Shown here in pieces: positions 36,769-45,758 of a stretch of DNA of 64,000 bases. The stretch covers positions 133,659-197,658 of the forward strand of contig DATKST010000052.1 of the NCBI GenBank assembly GCA_035531475.1, written 5' to 3'. How positions within the stretch are numbered: the first letter of the stretch is position 1; every line of letters begins with the position of its first letter. This stretch comes from CALCEB01 sp035531475. Its GTDB lineage: Bacteria; Acidobacteriota; Terriglobia; UBA7540. The position numbers were made by a program, and so were the translations under genes. The notes below the pieces were generated by a model. That model did no database searches and was not told the DNA's origin. It saw only the letters and a list, made by a program, of their open reading frames with translations.

Positions 36769-37749
36769 CTACCGGCCACTGCGTAGCGGGTTAAACTCCG
36801 GCACGGTTTCGAACGGGATCTCGGGAGAAGTGACTGGCGAGGCAAGCTGCTCGATCCGGTCAGACGACATGTTGCCGAGGAATTTTTCCGTCTCTATAAT
36901 GTGGGGGACACGTTCGGGGACAAGTCCCATAAGTCTCGCGCAGGTTGTATCGGCGGCTACTGGATCGTCCGAAAGGACAATTCGATCCAGCCGCCGGCTG
37001 GTTCCGGCAAGTGGTCCATTGCCCTCCATACACACAATTGCGTCCGCAATCACAAAGTGGATGGGTACTGTGGCCGCGAGATCGACGATGCTCTGCTGGA
37101 TGCCGCGCCAATGGAGCAGATTCTTGGGCCAGCCGTACTTGATGCCCGGCACCACTCCGAACATATTCTTCATGCTCAGCGTCACGCCGGCCCAGTGATG
37201 AGTCTTGACCTTCGGCATTGACACGATGAAATCTGCTTCGAGCACAGTATGCGGCAGCCAAAGATATTTGATGCCGCTATAATCAGCCCGCAGGCGGATC
37301 TTCACAACGGCATCGCGGTTGAGATCGACAAACGGAATTCCATGCTCTTTGAGTTTTTGGTCAAGGCCCGTTACCCGAAGCAGCAGTTGGGTGTCGCGTT
37401 GATGGCCTGGGCCTTCGGCGACGATAACTCGCTTGGCCCCCAGACGCTGGAAGCACTCCGCCGCGGCCGTGATGAGCAAGGGGTGTGTGTTTATTTCAGC
37501 GCCGGGGATGTAATCAACCAGATTGGGCTTCAGGAGAACGGACTTTCCCGCGACATTCAGGTTGAATAAATTGAGTCCCTCCCAGAGTAGCCCCGAAAGT
37601 CTTTCCGAGTATTCGCAGGCGGGCAGAATGGCCACCCGTGAGCGCGCTGGCCTGCGGTCGCGGTCGTAACGCGGCACAAGAAACGGCGCCGAAGCCGCAA
37701 CTCGAGTGGCTGCCCAAGGTGATCCTGCGCATACAGTGTGGCGGGTCAT
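36769..37749 (-). CDS. DUF362 domain-containing protein
   Basis: A 326-residue protein. 'VLLKPNLVDYIPGAEINTHPLL', 'IVSMPKVKTHHWAGVTLSMKNMFGVVPG' and 'DAIVCMEGNGPLAG' are hallmark DUF362 segments. No ferredoxin domain is attached. Its start overlaps the stop of the cyclase-like gene (ATGA), so the two are coupled. DUF362 proteins are redox- or cofactor-associated, but the reaction is unknown. Confidence 0.82.
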   Translation of the reverse strand: MTRHTVCAGSPWAATRVAASAPFLVPRYDRDRRPARSRVAILPACEYSERLSGLLWEGLNLFNLNVAGKSVLLKPNLVDYIPGAEINTHPLLITAAAECFQRLGAKRVIVAEGPGHQRDTQLLLRVTGLDQKLKEHGIPFVDLNRDAVVKIRLRADYSGIKYLWLPHTVLEADFIVSMPKVKTHHWAGVTLSMKNMFGVVPGIKYGWPKNLLHWRGIQQSIVDLAATVPIHFVIADAIVCMEGNGPLAGTSRRLDRIVLSDDPVAADTTCARLMGLVPERVPHIIETEKFLGNMSSDRIEQLASPVTSPEIPFETVPEFNPLRSGR

Positions 37750-38639
37750 AGCAGCACCTTGAATGGATTACCTGAATTCGTTAAATCTAGCGCCAGCACA
37801 ACAGCGGCCAACGTCGCCGTGTCATCGAAGGGATCCGATTCCGCCAGGCGTGCAAGGAGTTGCTGGAACGATTCCACGGGCTTGCCGTAGAGGTCGAGGG
37901 CAAGGATAGACCATGCGAGGCTCCAAGGAGCTTGGCAGGCGCATGCCTCTCGCTCAAGCCATCCGAGGCTGCGAGTGGTGATCTCGGTCGCCGGCAAGCC
38001 TTGAAGAGCCAGTAGGGCCAGGGCGGTCGTGTCGATGTGCGCTGCCATCGGGCTTCCGTACACAACGCCATTGCCCGCATTCCACCCGCCGCCCGGGCAG
38101 GCGCGGTCCAAGAGCATTTCCGCGCCACGCCGGATGCGAAGGTCTACCTTGCGCTGCCGATGAGAATGGAACGCTTGTTTAAGCGCGAGTACCGCAAACG
38201 CCGTCGGGACGACCCAACTACATGTGCCGGGTTGCCACGGCCAGCCGAACTTATCAGGATCAAAGCGCACGCGCGTGTCCCTGGTGCGGAATTTCCACTT
38301 CCAAGGCCAGCTTGCCTCTTTGCCTCTGTTATTCAACAGCCAGCGGACCGCGCGACTTCGGGCGGGTTCGAAAGTCCCAAGGGTATTCAGCGTCAGCAAT
38401 GCCAGCCCGGTAAGTCCCGATGCCTGGTCATCGTCTGCGAAGGCTCCCCATCCTCCATCGGAACGCTGGGCATCATCCAGTATCTTGGCGTCTACGGACC
38501 GCTCTGAGCGCAATGTCAACAGAGCCAAGCAGGTTGGCTCAAGCGCCATCTGGAAAGACCCGCGAAGAAACGCCCAGCCGCCCTGGGGCAGCTCGCGGGC
38601 ATGGAGCGACGCCCGAAGGCGATTGAGAAGTGATTCCAC
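37746..38639 (-). CDS. Prenyltransferase/squalene-oxidase-repeat protein
   Basis: A 297-residue alpha-barrel protein with several QW-like/prenyltransferase repeats ('LPQGGWAFLRGS', 'RSDGGWGAFADDDQASGLTGLALLTL', 'PGGGWNAGNGVVYGSPMAAHIDTTALALLAL'). It is much shorter than squalene-hopene cyclase (about 630) and shows no clear DxDD acid, so it may be a half-barrel or regulatory relative rather than a cyclase. It starts with GTG 38639 and is first in a two-gene operon with DUF362. Confidence 0.72.
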   Translation of the reverse strand: MESLLNRLRASLHARELPQGGWAFLRGSFQMALEPTCLALLTLRSERSVDAKILDDAQRSDGGWGAFADDDQASGLTGLALLTLNTLGTFEPARSRAVRWLLNNRGKEASWPWKWKFRTRDTRVRFDPDKFGWPWQPGTCSWVVPTAFAVLALKQAFHSHRQRKVDLRIRRGAEMLLDRACPGGGWNAGNGVVYGSPMAAHIDTTALALLALQGLPATEITTRSLGWLEREACACQAPWSLAWSILALDLYGKPVESFQQLLARLAESDPFDDTATLAAVVLALDLTNSGNPFKVLL

Positions 38640-38791
38640 GCCGCCAGTCTGCGTCTGGACGCCTCATACTGTCAAAATTATCGGCTCGTAAAGGAGGCAA
38701 GGTCCGACAGACAGCGAAGGCTCAATCAGGAATGGCGGCAGGATAGTCTGAGGAAGGTCCGGTCGGCGGCGAGACGCCGCCAGAAAAAGGC

Positions 38792-39518
38792 AAATTGTAG
38801 CAAGATATTGTTCACACCCGGTTCCCCGCCGCTCGAATGACCCAGCACGGGACCGTTTCATCTCTCCTGCCCGTACGAAACCGTAGCAAGAAGAAGTTCA
38901 CACCTGGTTCATTCTTGTTGGGCGCGATTGCTCCGGTCACCTCTTCGGAGGACCGAGTCACCAAACCGTAGCAAGAACTTATTCACACCCGGTTCGTTTT
39001 CCCTTTGGCTCCGCTGGGCGGTCCTGGGCACTGGATCACAGTAGCCCCAAATCGTAGCAAGAAGATCTTCACACCCGGTTCATTTTTCTTTGCGCGCGAT
39101 TCCTCTGGTCACCGTTTTGGACGACCGAGTGACTAAACCGTAGCAAGAAGTTATTCACACTCGGTTCGTTTTTTTCGGCAGTCTGTCGGGATGGGGGGAC
39201 CTACGATCACCTGCGGTGTGGGACACCCGGGGGCAAATCGTTGCAAGAAGATCTTCACATCTAATTCATTTTTCGTTTCGCCTATTTGCCCCGTCCCGGG
39301 CTTTGGAGCACCGTGGCGGCAAACCGTAGCAAGATAATCTTCACACCCGATTCTTTCTTTCCTCCCGCGCTCGCCTGCCCGATGCAGCGGAAAGCGGGCA
39401 AATCGTAGCAAGAAGAACTTCACGCCTGATTCGTTTTTCTTTGTACGTGATTGCTCTGGTCACCGTTTTGTAGGACTTGGTCACCAAACCGTAGCAAGAA
39501 CTTGTTCACACCTGGTTC
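38792..39518. repeat. Nine-unit tandem repeat array, about 86-bp period, CRISPR-like in layout
   Basis: Units start at 38792, 38878, 38963, 39049, 39135, 39235, 39321, 39400 and 39486. Each begins AAACCGTAGCAAGAA, then four variable bases, then TTCACACCYGGTTC and a T-rich tail. The four-base centres are ATTG, GAAG, CTTA, GATC, GTTA, GATC, AATC, GAAC and CTTG. The following 40-50 bp are variable but hairpin-prone, and those after units 2, 4 and 8 are related to each other. Units 3 and 5 contain TTATTCACA, a DnaA-box match. Periods are not multiples of three. No cas gene is nearby. The array fills the divergent gap between the cyclase operon and the transfer operon. Confidence 0.85.
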
Positions 39519-39626
39519 GGAGGGCCGCTGGGGTTGGCTGGGACGGCTTTATTGCTGGCATTGCGATGCAAGAGGGGTCACCGGGTTTGGCGAAAATGCA
39601 GTTCTGATTGTAGTGTCAGCGTTGTG

Positions 39627-40568
39627 ATGTTCGCTTCGGTCCAAGAACTCTCGGACAAACTCCGGGCTGCCCGCTACGTGATCGACTCCGTGACCCTCGA
39701 AGTGGTCTATCTTGCCACGCGGATTGAAAAGCCGCTCTTGGTCGAAGGCCCGCCCGGCTGCGGCAAGACAGAACTGGCCTATGCAGTGGCCGAAGCCGCG
39801 GGCACAGTCGTCGAGCGGCTCCAGTGTTACGAGGGGATCACGGAGGAAAAGGCCATTGGCAGGTTCGACGAGGCCTTACAGCGCCTGTTCCTGGAGACCC
39901 AGGGCGAGCGCCTGGGAGAAGACTGGGAAGTCATTCGCAAGCGGCTGCATTCGCTCGACTTCTTCTCCGAAGGGCCACTCATCAGGGCTTTGCGTTATCG
40001 GGACAAGCCCTGCGTGCTGCTGATCGATGAGATCGACAAGGTGGATCAGGCGTTCGAGGCGATGCTGCTCGAAATCTTGAGCGCCTGGCAGGTGACCGTG
40101 CCGAAGCTCGGAACGATCCAGGCTGGCGCCGCTCCTTTTGTAGTTCTGAGCTCGAACGAAGAGCGCCGGCTGGGCGACCCGTTGCGAAGGCGGTGCTTTT
40201 ACCTGCGCTTTGACTACCCCACCGTGGAACGCGAGGCGGAGATTCTTTCCATCCGCAGCCCCGGGCGGAGTGAAGCGTTGCGGGCGCAGATGGCAGGCTT
40301 GGCGCATGCACTGCGCGGCTGGAACATGGAAAAGCCGCCCTCGATCGCGGAGATGCTCGATCTTGCGAGGGCCCTCGAAATTCTCGGCGTCGAAGAAATC
40401 TCCGCCGATCTGCGGGACGTGCTGTTGCCGCTGCTCGCAAAGACGGAATCGGACCGCCGGCGGCTGCTGATGCGAGAGGGTTTTGAAGGTCTTGTATTTG
40501 ACTCGAAGCGGTACCGCGACGAGATGACGCAGCAAAAGACAGCGCTGACGGAGGCGGCGGTGACGTGA
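39627..40568 (+). CDS. MoxR-type AAA+ ATPase
   Basis: About 313 residues. Walker A is 'LLVEGPPGCGKTELA' and Walker B 'CVLLIDEIDKVD'; sensor 1 is in 'FVVLSSNEERRLGDPLRRRC'. The MoxR class normally remodels or activates partner protein complexes, often with VWA proteins; none is visible here. It opens the rightward transfer operon and overlaps the transglycosylase gene by four bases. ATG 39627 is chosen although the frame opens at 39534. It may take over a task usually done by another T4SS ATPase. Confidence 0.8.
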   Translation: MFASVQELSDKLRAARYVIDSVTLEVVYLATRIEKPLLVEGPPGCGKTELAYAVAEAAGTVVERLQCYEGITEEKAIGRFDEALQRLFLETQGERLGEDWEVIRKRLHSLDFFSEGPLIRALRYRDKPCVLLIDEIDKVDQAFEAMLLEILSAWQVTVPKLGTIQAGAAPFVVLSSNEERRLGDPLRRRCFYLRFDYPTVEREAEILSIRSPGRSEALRAQMAGLAHALRGWNMEKPPSIAEMLDLARALEILGVEEISADLRDVLLPLLAKTESDRRRLLMREGFEGLVFDSKRYRDEMTQQKTALTEAAVT

Positions 40569-41107
40569 GGGCAATGAAAACTTCACGGCTGCTTGTGCTT
40601 GCCTTGATGGAGTTTTCAACGCTGGCGCGGGCGCAATCGCAAGCAGTAACGAGCTACGCGGTGCGCTGGGCGGCCTATTACGCCCGCGCGGACGGCGTGC
40701 CGCTGGAACTGGTGGAGGCCATCATCGAGACCGAGTCGGGCTGGCAGCCGCATGCCGTCTCTCCCAAGGGCGCCGTGGGGTTGATGCAGTTAATGCCGGA
40801 AACGGCGTATGACTTTGGCGTACGCAACCGCTTTGTGATCTCGGAGAACATTCGTGGTGGTGTGGAGTATCTGGCGTGGCTGATGCATGTGTTTCACGGA
40901 GACCTGCGATTGGTGGTGGCCGCTTATTACGTGGGAGCCAGGCCCATCCAGGCGCGGCAGCTCGCATATTCTTCACGTGAAGCTTACAAATACGTGCGCC
41001 GGGTGGCTGCGATTTATCGCCGCATCCGGCTTCGGGAGGTGAACGATGAGGTTTCTGGTAAGCATCTGGCTGTGCTGCGCGCTCGGTGCCGCAGCCCAGA
41101 ACATTAA
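40565..41107 (+). CDS. Lytic transglycosylase (VirB1-like)
   Basis: A 180-residue exported SLT-domain protein. A signal peptide ends 'LARAQS', the catalytic Glu is in 'VEAIIETESGWQP', and 'GAVGLMQLMPETA' and 'VAAYYVGA' are typical. It opens peptidoglycan for assembly of the secretion channel. It starts with GTG 40565 inside the moxR stop (GTGA), with GGAGG eight bases upstream; ATG 40574 is an alternative. Confidence 0.85.
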   Translation: MRAMKTSRLLVLALMEFSTLARAQSQAVTSYAVRWAAYYARADGVPLELVEAIIETESGWQPHAVSPKGAVGLMQLMPETAYDFGVRNRFVISENIRGGVEYLAWLMHVFHGDLRLVVAAYYVGARPIQARQLAYSSREAYKYVRRVAAIYRRIRLREVNDEVSGKHLAVLRARCRSPEH

Positions 41108-42059
41108 GCCGCAGATCGTGTCGAAACCGGCAGACGGCAGGGTCACGGTGGTTGAAGTGAGGGCGCACTTCGTGACCGCGATCCGTATGCCGGAGGCGGT
41201 GAATGCGGTGGCGGTGGGTGACCCGTCATGGTTCAATGTGGAGCACTCGCAGCATGAACCCAACCTTGTGTTCGTCAAGGCCCTGACCACCAAACCCGTT
41301 GAGACGAATCTGCTGGTCTCCACAGTGAGCGGCCAGGAGACGAGCCTGCTGCTGGTCAGCCGTGGCACGGGGGCCAGGAACGTGGACTTTGTGGTGAAAT
41401 ACCGGCCCGCGCGCAGTTTCCTGATCGCACCCGACTATCCGTCGCATCTGGTTGGAGAAACGGTGCCTGTAGCAGAGGAGCGAACGATTTCCGAAAGCGC
41501 GGCAACCAGTCAATCGGCAGCAGGTTTGGGGATTTCCCCCGCCTCTCTCCCAGCGGACACACAGCCAGTTAAAAAGTCCGGCCTCAATGTTTTGCTGGCA
41601 AAGCAGGAGCGCGCTCCTTTACCGATCCTGTATGGCGAGCATCCGGGGTTAGAAGGTGCGGGCGGCAACCCTGTCAAAGCTGGAGTGAGTGAGGTGATCG
41701 ACGGAGGGCAGCAGGTCATCGTGCTCTTCAGCGCGGTGAACCCCACCCGACACGCTATCTTGCTGATGCCACCGCAGATTCAGCTTGGGGGTAAGAGCCG
41801 GCAGGGGTTGTTGCATCGCGCGCGCTGGACGACGGCAGAGCAGTTGCCGGTTGAAGACTTCCGCCTCAGCAAGCGCCGCCTTGGACCCGGAGAACGTGCC
41901 GACGGGGTTGTGCTGTTTGAGAGGCCACCGTACAAGCAGTCGAACGAGACGCTGTTTTTGCAAATGGCGGAGGCTGGAGCGGTGGACCGGCCTGCGCTCG
42001 CACCGATTGGGTTTGGGGTAAACACATTACCGGAGGACGAAGATGGCCGAGGAAAATAA
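41046..42059 (+). CDS. VirB9/CagX-like T4SS protein (first copy)
   Basis: A 337-residue protein with signal peptide 'LCCALGAAAQ'. The N-terminal beta-domain ('VTAIRMPEAVNAVAVGDPSWFNV', 'KPVETNLLVSTVSGQETSLLLVS') matches VirB9/CagX. The C-terminal domain ('NPTRHAILLMPPQIQL') resembles that of the protein at 57435. It should form part of the outer-membrane core complex with VirB10. It overlaps the transglycosylase gene by 62 bp and virB10 by 17 bp. Confidence 0.7.
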   Translation: MRFLVSIWLCCALGAAAQNIKPQIVSKPADGRVTVVEVRAHFVTAIRMPEAVNAVAVGDPSWFNVEHSQHEPNLVFVKALTTKPVETNLLVSTVSGQETSLLLVSRGTGARNVDFVVKYRPARSFLIAPDYPSHLVGETVPVAEERTISESAATSQSAAGLGISPASLPADTQPVKKSGLNVLLAKQERAPLPILYGEHPGLEGAGGNPVKAGVSEVIDGGQQVIVLFSAVNPTRHAILLMPPQIQLGGKSRQGLLHRARWTTAEQLPVEDFRLSKRRLGPGERADGVVLFERPPYKQSNETLFLQMAEAGAVDRPALAPIGFGVNTLPEDEDGRGK

Positions 42060-43458
42060 GCCGCTGGATAACATCGAATTCGATCACAAACATGGCGTCG
42101 ATGAGCCTGAGCCGGAAAAGCCCGAGACACCTTTGGACCGAATCAAGAAAGCCTTGGCCGAGGTAGGGCGATCTTCCACAGCCAGGACGCCGGCGCGGCG
42201 GGAGATGGGCAAAGACCGCACGAAGTCGCTGGTGCTGTTGGCAGGAGCGGCGGTAGGGATGGTGCTGATGTTTCTGGGTGTGTTCTCTTCACCCGAGAGC
42301 CCGCGGAAAGTGGCGTTGCGACGGATGACGCCGGATCTGGAGCGAAGGGTGACGCCCGGGCAGCCGACGCCCGGCACTCAGAGGGGTTCCGTGACCCCAT
42401 TGATGAATGCAACCGGGACAGGGAGCGGGGCCGAGGCTGGCGGGAATCAACTCACCGCAGCGGATATCGACCGCACCGGCCGCATCGAGCCAGGGCGCGG
42501 GAACCCCAAGGCTCCGGCACGAAGTTCGCACTCTCTGGGCCGCATCGACTTTTCGGATCTGGCTCTCCAGCGCCAGTACGCCCTGCATGGTTATGTTCCC
42601 GCACCTCCCCCGCCCGCGGCCGAAACACCGAAGGCGGCAGCGCCTGTTTCCGAAGGCGATGATCTCAAAAAACCTTCGCTGGTTTTTGTGCGCGCCACCG
42701 TGACGCATCCATCATGGAGCTTACAAGCACAGTCGGTGATTGAGACCGACACGGCTGCCGGCCTTCTGCCCGCTGGGACTCGCCTGGTGGCCCGTCTCGA
42801 AGCTCCGGTGAGTACCGCTGTCAAAGCCCCGGTGGTAGCCGTTGTTGAATACAACTACGAGGATGACGGCGAGATCATTCTGCCCGCGGGGTCGCTTGCT
42901 CTGGGCGAGCTTGAGAACGCGAATGCCGAGGGGTATATGGCGCTCCATTTCGACCGGTTCGAGTTGCCGGATGGCACCGTCCAGAAAGCCGATGCAGGCG
43001 CGATGGGACTTGATTACAAGCCCCTCAAGGGCTACGTTACGGGAAGGAAGCTCGGGTTGCGGTTCCTGGTCGAATCGCTAACGGGCATTGGGACGGTCGC
43101 GGCCTACACGGTGGGGAACGCCGGGACGGGCTTCAACGCGCCTTTCTCTTCAAGCGCACTGTTGAGAGAGCAGTTGGCAACCAATATGGGCATGGCCGGA
43201 CAGAACCAGTTAAATGAGATGGCGATGAGCCAAAACATTGTAGTGACCGTGCCAGGGAATACGCGGTTTTACCTGGTGCTTGAGAAGGGGAGCCGAGCGA
43301 CGTCACGGCCAGCCAAGGAAAACTCTGCCTCATCATCAGTGACTGAGAATGGGGTCCCGAGCCTTGAGGAGCTACGACAGTTGCTCGAACTCAAGCGGGA
43401 AATGAGCCAGATGGCCGAACCGGCTGCCTCCTCTTCCAGCGGCGCGCCCCAGCAGTAA
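42043..43458 (+). CDS. virB10: VirB10/TrbI-family T4SS protein
   Basis: A 471-residue protein. A cytoplasmic N-terminal tail, one membrane helix ('SLVLLAGAAVGMVLMFLGVF'), a Pro-rich periplasmic stalk and the C-terminal VirB10 barrel ('LLPAGTRLVARLEAPVST', 'YNYEDDGEIILPAGSLALGEL'). It spans both membranes and senses ATPase energy. ATG 42043 follows GGAGGA by five bases. Confidence 0.85.
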   Translation: MAEENKPLDNIEFDHKHGVDEPEPEKPETPLDRIKKALAEVGRSSTARTPARREMGKDRTKSLVLLAGAAVGMVLMFLGVFSSPESPRKVALRRMTPDLERRVTPGQPTPGTQRGSVTPLMNATGTGSGAEAGGNQLTAADIDRTGRIEPGRGNPKAPARSSHSLGRIDFSDLALQRQYALHGYVPAPPPPAAETPKAAAPVSEGDDLKKPSLVFVRATVTHPSWSLQAQSVIETDTAAGLLPAGTRLVARLEAPVSTAVKAPVVAVVEYNYEDDGEIILPAGSLALGELENANAEGYMALHFDRFELPDGTVQKADAGAMGLDYKPLKGYVTGRKLGLRFLVESLTGIGTVAAYTVGNAGTGFNAPFSSSALLREQLATNMGMAGQNQLNEMAMSQNIVVTVPGNTRFYLVLEKGSRATSRPAKENSASSSVTENGVPSLEELRQLLELKREMSQMAEPAASSSSGAPQQ

Positions 43459-43521
43459 AATCCCCTTACGACTGGCGCGCTTCGGAATCTTGCCTTAGAC
43501 TCAGGCCAGGAGGCCGCCCAA

Positions 43522-45594
43522 GTGGACTTGCTGGCCTATTTCTTCCTCGCCATCCTCAGGGCTTATTTTGCGGCGCTGAAGTGGGCTGTGCGCAGTCTGG
43601 CGCACATCCTGCTTGGCCTGCCCGATTCTCTTCTCTGGGTCTGGGATTCAATTCGCGAAAAACCCTCCCGGCTGCTTGGCATTCTCGCTATCTTCATTCC
43701 GCTTGCCATGCTTATCCTGATCGGACCGTCTGCGTGGTTTTACAACTGGCCAGCGATGTTCGGAGTGGCGCTGGCGCTCTATGGCGCGCTTAAGTCACCG
43801 CTTGCGGCAGCGCCACCGTTTCTCAGAAATCTCGTAAAGCTTGGCATCGCTGTGTGTCTACTTGTGGGCTGGAGCCTGTTGCTGCGTTGGGAGCCAATGC
43901 TTCAGGGTCTCGGGGTCTCGCGAAGAGAGACCTTCTACCCCTGGCTGGCAGGTCTCGCGATTTTTTGCGGCGCCGTGGCATGGGTTCTGTTTCCGGAGGC
44001 GATCGTCGCAATGGCTGGACATCGGTCGCAGGCCCTCATTCCGCGGGCGGGAGGGTCAAGGAAGTTGCGCTACACGGATGTGGGTGGAATGGAAGAGGCG
44101 AAGCAGCAGATCCGGGAATTGGTTGAAAGCCGGTTGAACGCCGGCAAGTACCGGAAATACGGCATGGTTCGCAACGGGATTCTGCTCTATGGCCCGCAAG
44201 GGAGCGGCAAAACGTTCCTCGCCGAAGCGACGGCGGGAGAGTTCCGGCTAAGGTATCACTACGTTTCCACGCCGACGTTGGTCAGCATGTGGCAAGGAAT
44301 GACAGAAAGCAATGTTCGTGACCTTTTCAGAGAGGCAACAGTAAGAAAGCCTGCGCTTCTTTTCCTGGATGAATTCGACTCTCTCGGGACGGCTCGGCAG
44401 ATTGCTGGAAACAAGGGTGATCCAGGAGGTGCGGGCAGGTCGAGTAACAGCACGGTGGTCCAACTCATGCAGTGCATCGACCAATACCGCTCGATGGATG
44501 GGTTCGTGCTGATGGCCGCCACCAACCTCCTGGACGGCCTGGACCCCGCGCTTATTCGTGAGGGCCGGTTCGACCTGAAAATCCGCGTGGACCTTCCCGA
44601 CGAAGCCGCTCGCCTGAAGATTCTCGAATCGCAGCTCGCCAACAGGCCCTGCGAGCGGTTCGGCTTGCAGGAATTCGCGCGGCGCACACCAGGCGCAAGC
44701 GCAGCGAAGCTCAAGGCGCTGGCCGACCGGGCCGCTGCTCTGGCCGCTCGTGAAAGGCGTAAGATCGGACGAAGAGACTTCGACCGGGCGCTCAATGAGA
44801 TGGGCTGCAAAGACCGCCCGCTGGTGCAGCCGGTTCAATGGGAAGACCTCGTTCTCGAAGGAGAGGTCGAACGCGATCTGCGGACATTGGCTCGCCTGCT
44901 TGATGACCCCGATGGCGCACGCCGGATAAATCTGCCGACCCCTACCGGGTTACTGCTCTTGGGACCGCCCGGAACCGGCAAAACTATGCTTGCCCGGCTC
45001 CTCGCCACCCGGACGCGTCGAAGTTTTTACCCGCTCACGGCGGCGGATATTCTGGGCGGTCATGTGGGTGATTCCGTAAAACGGGTGTCGCAGATCTTCG
45101 CCCGAGCCCGGGAGAATAGTCCTTCGCTGATCTTTATTGACGAGATGGATGGTCTCCTTCCCCGCTCGACCGGCCGTGTAGGCCAGCACGACATTCAGGT
45201 CACCGAGCAATTCATGATTGAAATCAGCAACCTTCAGGCTGAACAGAACGTGTTTCTGGTGGGCACGACGAACCATCCCGAGCGCATCGACCCGCGAGTG
45301 CTTAGGGGCGGGCGATTTTCGGAGAAGATTGCAATCGGCCTGCCCAGCCGCGCCTCACGGGAACGGTTGTTGCGGAAGTACCTTGACAACGTGGTCTTGG
45401 GCTCGGATGCGGCGATTCCGGTCCTGGCAGAACGTCTCCATGACCTTTCACCTGCCGATCTTGAGGCTATTTCGAATGCCGCCAGGCGCTTCGCGTTCAA
45501 CCGTGCGCCCGATGGCTCTGAGCTTCCACCTCTTATTTGGGCGGATTTTGAGAAAGCCGTCCAGCGTGTAAGAGGAACCGTCCTGAATCGCTGA
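43522..45594 (+). CDS. Membrane-anchored double AAA+ ATPase (Cdc48/FtsH-like)
   Basis: A 690-residue protein. Four or so N-terminal membrane segments are followed by two AAA modules. D1 has 'LLYGPQGSGKTFLAE' and 'LLFLDEFDSLG'. D2 has 'LLLLGPPGTGKTMLAR', 'LIFIDEMDGLLPR' and 'TTNHPERIDPRVLRGGRFSEKI' with an Arg finger. No zinc-protease domain follows, so it is an unfoldase rather than an FtsH protease. Such a protein is not a standard T4SS component. It starts with GTG 43522 after AGGAGG. Confidence 0.8.
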   Translation: MDLLAYFFLAILRAYFAALKWAVRSLAHILLGLPDSLLWVWDSIREKPSRLLGILAIFIPLAMLILIGPSAWFYNWPAMFGVALALYGALKSPLAAAPPFLRNLVKLGIAVCLLVGWSLLLRWEPMLQGLGVSRRETFYPWLAGLAIFCGAVAWVLFPEAIVAMAGHRSQALIPRAGGSRKLRYTDVGGMEEAKQQIRELVESRLNAGKYRKYGMVRNGILLYGPQGSGKTFLAEATAGEFRLRYHYVSTPTLVSMWQGMTESNVRDLFREATVRKPALLFLDEFDSLGTARQIAGNKGDPGGAGRSSNSTVVQLMQCIDQYRSMDGFVLMAATNLLDGLDPALIREGRFDLKIRVDLPDEAARLKILESQLANRPCERFGLQEFARRTPGASAAKLKALADRAAALAARERRKIGRRDFDRALNEMGCKDRPLVQPVQWEDLVLEGEVERDLRTLARLLDDPDGARRINLPTPTGLLLLGPPGTGKTMLARLLATRTRRSFYPLTAADILGGHVGDSVKRVSQIFARARENSPSLIFIDEMDGLLPRSTGRVGQHDIQVTEQFMIEISNLQAEQNVFLVGTTNHPERIDPRVLRGGRFSEKIAIGLPSRASRERLLRKYLDNVVLGSDAAIPVLAERLHDLSPADLEAISNAARRFAFNRAPDGSELPPLIWADFEKAVQRVRGTVLNR

Positions 45595-45663
45595 TCAACT
45601 TTCTTTCGAACCCACTTCCCACCCCCGCCTCTCCTCCCCCCGCAATTCGCCTCGCACGGATTT

Positions 45664-45692
45664 TTGACAGAAATTCGCTTCGGGTTTATTAA
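45664..45692 (+). promoter_or_regulatory. Internal promoter before the pilin gene
   Basis: TTGACA (45664-45669), a 17-bp spacer and TATTAA (45687-45692), about 65 bp before the pilin ATG. It would allow extra transcription of the pilin cluster. Confidence 0.55.
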
Positions 45693-45758
45693 CAATCTCA
45701 GCCGGGTTGCGCGTCCGCTAAATTTTCGGGCGGGCAGCCTGGCAGAAAGGAGAATTGC

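Noticed and set aside
36765..36782. Possible sixth MITE (AAAATTGACCCACTACC)
   Set aside because: Only one end matches, no partner end is found upstream and no flanking duplication is present.
39151..39423. 90-residue repeat protein on the minus strand of the array
   Set aside because: The repeat period (85, 86, 79, 100) is not a multiple of three, so the apparent peptide repeats change frame between units.
38792..39518. True CRISPR array
   Set aside because: The repeated part varies most at its centre, three of the spacer-like parts are related to one another, unit length varies from 79 to 100 bp and no cas gene is nearby.
39534..39626. 31-residue N-terminal extension of the MoxR protein
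   Set aside because: It begins at the edge of the repeat array, has no ribosome-binding site and does not match MoxR N-termini.
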